Shown here: positions 36,058 through 43,967 of the stretch, piece by piece | How positions within the stretch are numbered: position 1 is the first letter of the stretch | How the letters are laid out: each line of letters begins with the position of its first letter | Assembly: GCF_006065315.1 (NCBI RefSeq) | Contig: NZ_CP040749.1 | Span: 2,060,501 to 2,124,500 of the forward strand | Source: Aureibaculum algae | Lineage (GTDB): Bacteria; Bacteroidota; Bacteroidia; Flavobacteriales; Flavobacteriaceae | Direction: 5' to 3' | Length of the DNA: 64,000 bases | Notes under the pieces: model-generated | Seen by the model: the letters and a program-made list of their open reading frames with translations, nothing else | The model's database searches: none | What the model was told of the DNA's origin: nothing | Translations under genes and position numbers: made by a program

Positions 36058-37968
36058 TTATTTGTTTTTCTTTTTTTGTTCTTGTTGCACTTGTGCTTGC
36101 TTCATAGCGTCATCTAAACGTTGTTTAAACTTGCTTTTTTTCTTTTCAGGCTTGGCTTTGTTTTCTTGTATTTGAGCGTGAATTTTATCTTCGTCGATAA
36201 TAAAATTCTTAATAACCAACATAATTACAATAGTAAGTAAGTTAGATACAAAATAGTATAAACTCAAACTACTTGCATAATTATTAAAAAAGAAAAGCAT
36301 CATAAGAGGAGAGAAGTACATCATGTATTTCATCATTTTACTCATATCAGGCATACCTTCTTGAGTGGGCTGCTGCATATTCATTTGTTGACTTTGCGTC
36401 ATACGCATATAAAAGAATATAGCTATAGATGCTAAGATTGGAAATAAACTCACGTGATCTCCATAAAACCAAATTTTAAAGGGTAATTGAGCAACCATAT
36501 CATAAGAAGATAAATCATCTGCCCATAAAAAGCTTTTTTGACGTAAACCTATTTCTGATGGGAAAAATCTAAATAAGGCAAAGAATACTGGCATTTGAAT
36601 TAACGCGGGTATACAACCGGCTAGTGGGCTAACACCTGCTTTACGTTGTAAGGCCATTGTTTCTTGTTGACGCTTCATTGCGTTTTCCTTACCTTTAAGT
36701 CTTTCATTTATCGCTTGCATTTCGGGTCTTAACACCTTCATTTTTGCACTAGATAAATAAGATTTGTATACTACAGGCGACATAATTATCCGAACAATTA
36801 TGGTCATTAAAATAATTATTAATCCATAATTTGTCATGTACGTACTTAAAAAAGTAAATACCGGGATAAAAATAATTCTGTTAATCCAACCAAAAATACC
36901 CCAACCTAGGTCAGCCACATCTTTAATGTCTGTGCCTTTATATTTTTTAAATATTTTATAATCTGTAGGCCCATAATACCAGTTCATGGCATAATTAAGC
37001 TCACCATTTTTCATATCTAATGGTGCTTTCAAAGTAAACAGCTTTGTAAAGACGGTGTCCTTTTCTTCATCTTTTACTAAATCTGTAGAAGAAACATTTG
37101 CAGAACTGAAAGGAGTCTCGGTTTTTAATAAAGAAGTAAAAAAGTGTTGTTTGTAGGCAACCCAGTTTACATCTTTTAATTCATCTTCATCTGTAAAGCT
37201 TAAGTAACTTACATCATCATCAGCTTTATAGTAGAAATAACCGTACATGTTTTCGGTCTTTATACTTTTTTCTTGACGGTAGGCTTTAAAGTCCCAATTT
37301 AATTGTAAAGGTTGTGTGGTATTTATTGCCCTATCCATACCTTGAGATTTTATAGCAAAATCGAGCATGTAATCTCCTGGCTTAATCTCGTAACGATATT
37401 CTAAATATTGGTCAGCCGATACTTTCAGTTTCATAGAAAGTACTTGGTTTTCGCCATTTTTAGATAAGGTTGGTTCAAAAAATAGATCTTTTGTATTTAA
37501 AGTTCTATTATCTGTTGTCGCAAAGTTGATATTAAAAAGAGCATTATTATCTTTAACAAGATGTAATGGTTTTTGAGCGTTTGTTTTAAATTCTTTGAGC
37601 TCAACATCTGTTATTTGACCCCCTTTATTAGAAACTTTAATTTTTAATAATTCGTTTTCAATAACAGTTTCATTAGCCGATGCAGAGGGTAAAGTGGCAC
37701 TATATGCAAAAGCACCTAATTGGCTTTGAGCATTAGAAAGAGCCACAGAGTCTGTAGGGCTTACAGTTGTAATTGCTGAGTCAACGGTCTTTGTAGACGG
37801 TTGAGTTATTTGGTCTTGAACGCTTTGTATTGAATCTTGTATTTGCTCAGTTCTTTGCTTTTCAAGTTCTTCAGGTGTTGGTTGATTGGTATACATATAC
37901 CAAACCATAATAGCACCTAATAATAAAAAACCTATGAGCGAATTGACATCAAATTTCTTTTCTTCCAT
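36058..37968 (-). CDS. yidC: Membrane protein insertase YidC
   Basis: 636 residues from the ATG at 37968 (MEEKKFDVNS), the usual flavobacterial start; a frame open to 37983 adds five unlikely residues. It has the two-part YidC form: an N-terminal TM, a large periplasmic beta domain (about 45-360), then the conserved 60KD insertase core with IIRIIMSPVVYKSYLSSAKM, GVSPLAGCIPALIQMPVFFA and ASSLSLYYFVSNLL. The C-terminal tail is strongly basic (KKKSKFKQ), as expected for ribosome contact. It inserts inner-membrane proteins alone or with SecYEG. Confidence 0.97.
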   Translation of the reverse strand: MEEKKFDVNSLIGFLLLGAIMVWYMYTNQPTPEELEKQRTEQIQDSIQSVQDQITQPSTKTVDSAITTVSPTDSVALSNAQSQLGAFAYSATLPSASANETVIENELLKIKVSNKGGQITDVELKEFKTNAQKPLHLVKDNNALFNINFATTDNRTLNTKDLFFEPTLSKNGENQVLSMKLKVSADQYLEYRYEIKPGDYMLDFAIKSQGMDRAINTTQPLQLNWDFKAYRQEKSIKTENMYGYFYYKADDDVSYLSFTDEDELKDVNWVAYKQHFFTSLLKTETPFSSANVSSTDLVKDEEKDTVFTKLFTLKAPLDMKNGELNYAMNWYYGPTDYKIFKKYKGTDIKDVADLGWGIFGWINRIIFIPVFTFLSTYMTNYGLIIILMTIIVRIIMSPVVYKSYLSSAKMKVLRPEMQAINERLKGKENAMKRQQETMALQRKAGVSPLAGCIPALIQMPVFFALFRFFPSEIGLRQKSFLWADDLSSYDMVAQLPFKIWFYGDHVSLFPILASIAIFFYMRMTQSQQMNMQQPTQEGMPDMSKMMKYMMYFSPLMMLFFFNNYASSLSLYYFVSNLLTIVIMLVIKNFIIDEDKIHAQIQENKAKPEKKKSKFKQRLDDAMKQAQVQQEQKKKNK

Positions 37969-38183
37969 AATGTATAAAATCAACCCAACTATAGTATCAA
38001 GTTTTAAAGTAAAAAACAGATGGGTTTTTGAGACTGCGAAAATATAAAAAACTGTTGAGAAATATCAATATTCAAGCACCAAAAGAGAAATAATAATCAA
38101 TTATTAAATAACAAAACACAATTACTGCCTTTTTTGGGTTTAAAATGGTGTTCTTAATTGGAAAATATAATTTATAATGTACT

Positions 38184-39896
38184 TTAAAATCCTTCTGCAC
38201 TATCGTCACCTCTAGGGTCGGCACCACCTTCTAATTTACCATTGGGTAAAACTAAAATAGCATCTACTTTACCTATAATTCGAGAATTGCTTTGATCAAT
38301 ATTATAACCTTTATTTCGTAAAGCAGGAAATATGATACTATCAAAGGTAGTTTCAAATTTAATATCATCTGGATACCATTGATGATGGAATCTAGGTTGC
38401 GATACTGACTCTTGCATGGTCATATCGTATTCTAATACATTTAAAATGTTTTGCATTACCGAGGTGATAATTGTTGAACCACCAGGCGTGCCAATCACCA
38501 TTTTAAGTTTCCCCTCTTTTTCTACAATGGTAGGCGTCATAGCACTTAACATTCTTTTTTGAGGGGCAATCGCATTAGCTTCCGCACCTAATAATCCAAA
38601 CATATTGGGCTCACCGGGTTTAGAACTAAAGTCGTCCATTTCATTATTTAGAAAGAATCCTGCATCCTTAACATACACTTTAGATCCATAAGCTCCATTT
38701 ATTGTAGTGGTAACTGCTACGGCATTTCCAAACTGATCAATAATAGAATAGTGTGTTGTTTCGTCACTTTCTGGTAAGGTGATTTCGCCATACGTAATAT
38801 CGGTAGATTTGGTGGCCTTATCCCAATTAAAATCAGACATTCTTTGCGATAAGTAATAGGGGGAAAGTAAGGTGTCAATAGGCACATGTACAAAATCAGG
38901 GTCGCCTAAAAATTCAGATCGATCGGCATAAGTTCTTCGTTCTGCTTCTGTTATTAATTGAACATATTCTAAAGAGTTATGAGCATATTGATTGATGTTA
39001 TAGGGCTCAATACTTTTTAAAATTTGACCAATACAAATTCCACCACTAGATGGTGGAGACATAGAAATAATCTTATTACCTTTATAGTCAAATGTTATTG
39101 GTTTTCTCCATTGTGCTTCATAGCTTGCTAAATCTTCTTTTGTTATAATTCCACCTAAACTTTGAACATATTCCACCAACATATCAGCTGTTTTTCCTTT
39201 ATAGAATTCATCTCTGCCATTATCTTTTATTCTTGTTAATGTTAACGCTAGTGCGGGATATTTTATAGTATCACCAACCTGCCATTCTTTATCTAAAAGG
39301 ATAGTCCGTTTGTTTGCTTTCTCAAAAAGAGGGCGGTATGCATTCAACATTCTCGCTTGGTGTTTGGTAACAACAACACCGTTCGTAGCTAAATCTATGG
39401 CAGGTTGCATAAGTTTTTCAATGGGTAGGGTACCAAATTTTTTATGAACTTCAAATAACCCAGCCACAGTGCCAGGCACGCCAACTGCCATAGCTCCCAA
39501 GGTGCTTTTATTGGGAATTACATTCCCTTTTTTATCTAAATACATATCTCTCGAGGCTTTGAGAGGAGCTTTTTCACGATAATCAATACTTCCTGTTTTA
39601 CCATCCTTTAATCGATAAACCATAAAACCACCACCTCCAATATTGCCTGCAAATGGATAGGAAACGAGCAATGATAAATCAGTGGCAACCATAGCGTCAA
39701 AAGCATTGCCACCCTGTTTCATAATAGCTAATCCAATTTTGGAAGCCTCTTCTCTCGCAGATACCACCATGGCAGAATCGGCAAGAATACCATAGGTTCT
39801 ATGATCTTCGGTTTCAAGTATTGTAGTTTTTGGGGCACTTTTTTTACATTGTATGACAAGGAAGCAAATGCTTAAAATAAGTAGGATTTTTTTCAT
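38184..39896 (-). CDS. ggt: Gamma-glutamyltransferase (glutathione hydrolase), lipoprotein
   Basis: A 570-residue enzyme with lipobox VIQC and CKKSAPK after it, so probably periplasm-facing. Family motifs: GGNAFDAMVA near the N-terminus, GNIGGGGFMVYR, KEDLASYEAQWR, and the autocatalytic site ETTHYSIID, where Thr380 becomes the N-terminal nucleophile of the small subunit. MVIGTPGGSTIITSV follows. It cleaves gamma-glutamyl bonds such as those in glutathione or gamma-glutamyl peptides. It is a single gene. Confidence 0.95.
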   Translation of the reverse strand: MKKILLILSICFLVIQCKKSAPKTTILETEDHRTYGILADSAMVVSAREEASKIGLAIMKQGGNAFDAMVATDLSLLVSYPFAGNIGGGGFMVYRLKDGKTGSIDYREKAPLKASRDMYLDKKGNVIPNKSTLGAMAVGVPGTVAGLFEVHKKFGTLPIEKLMQPAIDLATNGVVVTKHQARMLNAYRPLFEKANKRTILLDKEWQVGDTIKYPALALTLTRIKDNGRDEFYKGKTADMLVEYVQSLGGIITKEDLASYEAQWRKPITFDYKGNKIISMSPPSSGGICIGQILKSIEPYNINQYAHNSLEYVQLITEAERRTYADRSEFLGDPDFVHVPIDTLLSPYYLSQRMSDFNWDKATKSTDITYGEITLPESDETTHYSIIDQFGNAVAVTTTINGAYGSKVYVKDAGFFLNNEMDDFSSKPGEPNMFGLLGAEANAIAPQKRMLSAMTPTIVEKEGKLKMVIGTPGGSTIITSVMQNILNVLEYDMTMQESVSQPRFHHQWYPDDIKFETTFDSIIFPALRNKGYNIDQSNSRIIGKVDAILVLPNGKLEGGADPRGDDSAEGF

Positions 39897-40004
39897 TTAA
39901 ATAAAATTATACGAACCTTTTTACTTATGGTTATTTAGATAAGTTATTGTAAGATATATTATTAATTGCTGTTTCAATCAGAAAACAATTAGACTAATAT
40001 GCCT

Positions 40005-40598
40005 TTATTTATTAAGTATTATTTTTGTTTGTTCAGATGATAAGTTACGTAAATCTTCAAAGAAGGTTGTAAAGTCATCTTCAAAATCAGTATAATAAAG
40101 TTGTAAATCTTCAATGGCTAAATTCATTTTAGAGATATTTTTTGTTCTTTTATTCATACCTATTAATACCGTTTCTATCCCTTCAATAGTTCTATAATTG
40201 TACAACCAATTGTCTTTTATCATATAAGGCAATAGCTTTTTAATTTTTTCAGGAAGAATTTCATGATTGTCCGTTAATAGTGTATAAAACTGTTGTGCAT
40301 ACGTATTCAGTTCTATATCGCTGTATTTTGACCAATTTTTGGCCAAATAGTGATCATATAAAATATCAATAATTACGCCATTATAATGTCGGTATCTTGG
40401 ATGAAGTCTTTTTTTACTCTTACGAACAATTGGGTGTGTATCTGTAAATGAATCAATTTTTCGATGAAGTTTAATCCCTTTTTGAACAGTAATAGGAAGG
40501 TGTTTATATTTATTTCCAACAATTCCATCAGCAATAAAATTACCAATTTTAAGTTCATCGTTATTACCAGAGAGATAAATATGTGCTAAAAAGTTCAT
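40005..40598 (-). CDS. acpH: Acyl carrier protein phosphodiesterase-like protein (AcpH family)
   Basis: 197 residues from the ATG at 40598 (MNFLAHIYLS), the typical AcpH start; the longer frame from 40640 is unlikely. Motifs: NFIADGIVGN, GIKLHRKIDSFTDTHPIVR and DILYDHYLAKNW, which resemble the HD-like metal-binding His/Asp residues of the family. The enzyme removes 4'-phosphopantetheine from holo-ACP. It is cytoplasmic. Whether it has this activity in Bacteroidota or another phosphodiesterase function is less certain. Confidence 0.85.
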   Translation of the reverse strand: MNFLAHIYLSGNNDELKIGNFIADGIVGNKYKHLPITVQKGIKLHRKIDSFTDTHPIVRKSKKRLHPRYRHYNGVIIDILYDHYLAKNWSKYSDIELNTYAQQFYTLLTDNHEILPEKIKKLLPYMIKDNWLYNYRTIEGIETVLIGMNKRTKNISKMNLAIEDLQLYYTDFEDDFTTFFEDLRNLSSEQTKIILNK

Positions 40599-40682
40599 TC
40601 TCGAAAGGTAGGAAAAAAAGTCTTCAGTCGGCGTCAGCAACAGGTAGTTTTTCTGTATTATTTAATTGCTAATAATTGGAGC

Positions 40683-40799
40683 TTGAAGTTGAAAACAAGT
40701 GCTCTTTTGATTACTTATTATAACACGAAAGATTACGATGAACTGAACGAATTAGATCTGTACTATGCAACTAAAAGTAAAATGAGTATAGCGTATTAA
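40683..40799 (+). pseudogene. Short frame, possibly a degraded gene remnant
   Basis: A 38-codon plus-strand frame from a TTG, reading KTSALLITYYNTKDYDELNE near the start. The first part looks like the N-terminus of a family-2 glycosyltransferase (K-x-S-A-L-L-I-T-x-Y-N), but nothing of the rest of such a protein follows. It may be a relic or chance. It lies in the 224-base gap between acpH and the first secreted paralogue. Confidence 0.2.
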
Positions 40800-40822
40800 T
40801 AAGAATTTAAGTTGCCTTTTTC

Positions 40823-41521
40823 CTATTTTACAGGTTTTTCAAATGACCAGTCCATTTTTTGGAAAGCAGCTACAAGGCTAGATTTTTGGCTTGTTTTACA
40901 AACAAAAAAGTCATAATTGGCTATCATTGCTGTTAGTCCTTTCGTATTAATACCTGCATTAGCAGAACTTAAATAGTAACTTGGCCAATCATTAGCTCTA
41001 ATAGATCTGAATTTATATTTTTCTGTATGCAACATGTTGGCTAATGCCTTTTTTACACCTTTTGCATCTTCACTGTATCCCATTAATTTATAAAAGGTGA
41101 GTAATTGCCCAACGGCATCTTTAAAATATAAAATGTCATTTTGAGCTTTGGTCCATTTAGCTAAAAAAGGATTGGGTTCTATAACAATTTCACCTTTAAA
41201 ATTCTTTTTATCCCAATTAGGAATAGATTGAACAGCAATATCTTTAAAGACGTAATCAAATTTCTTAGGATCTAAAAGTGCCAGCCAAATTTTTTCAGTA
41301 ATATCTATAACTTCATCGTCGTTGTAAAAAGAACTTCCTAATAATGATACGATATTTTGAATATCAGCTTTTTTAAAATTAGCCTCTTTTAAGTTAGGTT
41401 TTTCTTTTTTATATTCCTTTATAGTACTGTGAAAACGTATTGCAGAATAATCTGGTTGAGCAAAAAGATCAACATTAAATGTAATTAACGCTAAACAGAT
41501 AAGTATGATGTTTTTCATCAT
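40823..41521 (-). CDS. Secreted protein of unknown function, tandem paralogue A
   Basis: A 232-residue protein with a signal peptide ending VDLFAQ. It shares length and collinear motifs with the neighbour at 41632-42330: FDYVFKDIAVQSIPNW, KGEIVIEPNP, a Trp-rich DWPSYYL segment, SANAGINTKGL and a final Trp. I recognise no family. No catalytic motif is visible, so binding or structural function is as likely as an enzyme. Confidence 0.75.
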   Translation of the reverse strand: MMKNIILICLALITFNVDLFAQPDYSAIRFHSTIKEYKKEKPNLKEANFKKADIQNIVSLLGSSFYNDDEVIDITEKIWLALLDPKKFDYVFKDIAVQSIPNWDKKNFKGEIVIEPNPFLAKWTKAQNDILYFKDAVGQLLTFYKLMGYSEDAKGVKKALANMLHTEKYKFRSIRANDWPSYYLSSANAGINTKGLTAMIANYDFFVCKTSQKSSLVAAFQKMDWSFEKPVK

Positions 41522-41569
41522 GTTGTCATTAGTTTTTATTTATTAATAGCTGGTTCGGCGTTGCATGGA

Positions 41570-41600
41570 AAAAAACCGCTCCCTTAAAGAACGGTTTTTT
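41570..41600 (-). terminator. Intrinsic terminator between the tandem paralogues
   Basis: AAAAAACCG (41570-41578) pairs with CGGTTTTTT (41592-41600) around a 13-base loop, with T-tract on the minus strand. It ends paralogue B before paralogue A, so the two are expressed separately. Confidence 0.75.
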
Positions 41601-41631
41601 AATTACTTGAGTATAATTTTTTTTATAAAAT

Positions 41632-42330
41632 TTAGGGTTGAATAAAATCCCATTCAATTTTTTTGAAAAGTTCTGTTATTTCGTCCTTCTTTTCAAGTTT
41701 ACAAACGATGATGTTATAATATCCTTTCGTAACCAATGCTACTAATCCTTTTGGTGCTAAATCGGCATTTACAGTTTCTAAATAAGAATATGCCCAATCG
41801 TCATCTTTAGGATCTTGAAAGTTAATATTTTTTGTGATTAGTAATTCATTAAACGATGATTTCACACCTTCAGCATCATCACCATAAGTAATTAATTCAT
41901 AGTGACTTAATATTTTGCTTAATGCCAATTGAAAATAGGGAAACTCGTCGCTATTGATAGTCCATTCAGTAAGGTATGGGTTAGGTTCTAAAACTAGTTC
42001 ACCTTTAGCATTTACTTGGCCCCAATTATTAATTGTTTTTACGGCAAAATCCTTAAAAACAAAATCAAATAGTTTAGGGTTAGAAAAAGCCAGCCATGCT
42101 TTATCTACGATGTCTTTTTTTTCTTTCTCTGAATAAAGGGAATCGCCAAGATTATCAATAATACTTGATAATAGTTCTTTGTCGATACCTAATTCTTGAG
42201 TTCTGGGTTCGTCGTTTTTGTATTCATATATTTTACTACTGAAAATAACCTTAGAGTAGTCAGTTGTTTGAGAAACTGCTGCATAGGTGAATACCAGGAA
42301 TGTTAAAATAGAGAGTAGTGTTCTTTTCAT
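41632..42330 (-). CDS. Secreted protein of unknown function, tandem paralogue B
   Basis: Also 232 residues, with a signal peptide ending AAVSQ. It matches paralogue A in order: LFDFVFKDFAVKTINNW, KGELVLEPNPY, YGDDAEGVKSSF, DDWAYSYL, NADLAPKGLVALVTKG and a C-terminal WDF. The equal length and conserved order show that one gene duplicated. Divergence is high enough that the copies probably bind different partners. Confidence 0.75.
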   Translation of the reverse strand: MKRTLLSILTFLVFTYAAVSQTTDYSKVIFSSKIYEYKNDEPRTQELGIDKELLSSIIDNLGDSLYSEKEKKDIVDKAWLAFSNPKLFDFVFKDFAVKTINNWGQVNAKGELVLEPNPYLTEWTINSDEFPYFQLALSKILSHYELITYGDDAEGVKSSFNELLITKNINFQDPKDDDWAYSYLETVNADLAPKGLVALVTKGYYNIIVCKLEKKDEITELFKKIEWDFIQP

Positions 42331-42634
42331 AGAGTTACTTTAATTACACTTCGCTTTTACACACGAAAATTAATAATATTTTAGTGAAATAATATTAATT
42401 TTATAAATACAATAAATTGGTAATAAATAGAATTTAGGGGTTCTATAAGACTGCTAAAGTAACGAATATTTCATTACATTACAATAAAATCAATATAAAG
42501 TATGGTTTTCTATTTAAATGGTAAGAAAATGATAGTATTCTGTTTATTTAATAATAAAACATACCGATTGGTCTTAAAATAAACCTTAAAAACAGTAATT
42601 AAAATAATAAAATAAAGGGGTCTTAATAGACTTT
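42331..42634. other. 304-base gene-free stretch after dnaN
   Basis: It lies between the dnaN stop (42635) and the start of paralogue B (42330). Very AT-rich; the end nearest 42330 must contain the promoter of paralogue B. I see no hairpin terminator for dnaN. Confidence 0.5.
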
Positions 42635-43753
42635 TTAACCATTTAACATTACAGGCATAACAAGCATTGTAATATGCTCACCTTCTTCTAAACCATCAAT
42701 AGGTGTCAAAATTCCAGCTCTATTGGGTAATGACATTTCTAATAAAATTTCATTTGATTCTAAATTGTTTAACATCTCTGATAAAAATTTAGAATTAAAA
42801 CCTATTTGCATATCATCACCTTCATAGTTACATTTTAAGCGTTCGTCTGCTTTATTTGAAAAGTCAATATCTTCTGCAGAGATATTTAATTCAGTGCCTG
42901 CCATTTTTAAACGTATTTGATGTGTCGTTTTGCTTGAGAATATAGAAACACGACGAACAGAATTTAAAAATGAACTTCTTTCTAAGGTTAACTTATTTGG
43001 GTTCTCTTTAGGAATAACCGCTTCGTAATTTGGATACTTACCATCAATTAGACGACAAACTAAAACTGTTTTGTCTATAGTAAATTTGGCATTCGCATCG
43101 TTATATTCAACACTAACGTCTTCTTGCGAACCTGATAGAATGTTCTTTAATAAGTTCAATGGTTTTTTAGGCATAATAAACTCAGCGACTTCACTTGCAC
43201 TAACATCATTACGTGTATATTTAACCAGTTTATGAGCATCTGTAGCTACAAAAGTTAAATTTTCTTTAGAAAATTGAAAGAAAACACCACTCATTACAGG
43301 ACGTAAATCGTCGTTACCAGAAGCAAAAATAGTTTTAGATATTGCAGTTGCTAATATATCTCCTGTAATTACAGTTTTACTAGGTTCTTCTAATTCAACT
43401 GCTTTCGGAAATTCTTCACCATCAGCATATGCTAAGGCATACTTACCACTTTCAGAGCTGATTTCAAGCGTATTATTTTCTTCAACAACAAAGGTTAAGG
43501 GTTGTTCTGGAAAAGTTTTTAAAGTATCTAATAATAATCTTGCATTGATGGCAACTTTACCATCTTCGTCAGCCTCAGCTTCAATAATTGTAGTCATTGT
43601 AGTTTCTAAATCTGATGCAGAAACTTTTAACTGATTATTTGACAATTCAAATAAGAAATTGTCTAAAATTGGTAATGTATTGCTATTATTGATAACACCT
43701 CCTAAAACTTGAAGTTGCTTTAATAATTGATTACTTGAAACTATAAATTTCAT
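42635..43753 (-). CDS. dnaN: DNA polymerase III beta subunit (sliding clamp)
   Basis: 372 residues from the ATG at 43753 (MKFIVSSNQLLKQLQVLGGV), the normal clamp length; the frame open to 43780 adds nine residues unlike clamp N-termini. Three clamp domains are visible, with the pattern LSASD-type strands LKVSASDLETTM, FVATDAHKLV and YEGDDMQIGFNSKFL. It ends with VMPVMLNG, which matches the conserved VMPM-type terminus that lines the hydrophobic groove. It forms a ring on DNA that holds the replicase. dnaA is not adjacent, unlike in many bacteria. Confidence 0.97.
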   Translation of the reverse strand: MKFIVSSNQLLKQLQVLGGVINNSNTLPILDNFLFELSNNQLKVSASDLETTMTTIIEAEADEDGKVAINARLLLDTLKTFPEQPLTFVVEENNTLEISSESGKYALAYADGEEFPKAVELEEPSKTVITGDILATAISKTIFASGNDDLRPVMSGVFFQFSKENLTFVATDAHKLVKYTRNDVSASEVAEFIMPKKPLNLLKNILSGSQEDVSVEYNDANAKFTIDKTVLVCRLIDGKYPNYEAVIPKENPNKLTLERSSFLNSVRRVSIFSSKTTHQIRLKMAGTELNISAEDIDFSNKADERLKCNYEGDDMQIGFNSKFLSEMLNNLESNEILLEMSLPNRAGILTPIDGLEEGEHITMLVMPVMLNG

Positions 43754-43925
43754 CTCTGTATAATAGGTTAAAATGTTCAATGTTTAGTCACTACCTTTTG
43801 CAGTAATTAAACGAGTTATATCAAAGCTCACAATGAAGTCTTCTAATATATTTACAAATATAGATTAATATATAGGAGCTAAAAAAATAAATTTTACTGT
43901 TTTATTCACAATCGTAAATTTTAAG

Positions 43926-43933
43926 TAGATTTG
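43926..43933 (+). promoter_or_regulatory. Candidate -7 promoter box of the PIG-L operon (TAGATTTG)
   Basis: TAGATTTG matches TAnnTTTG and lies 34 bases before the ATG at 43968. No good TTG is visible 17-23 bases upstream. Confidence 0.4.
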
Positions 43934-43967
43934 TGAGCCTAAGATTTAATTAGACTGATTAAAATTT

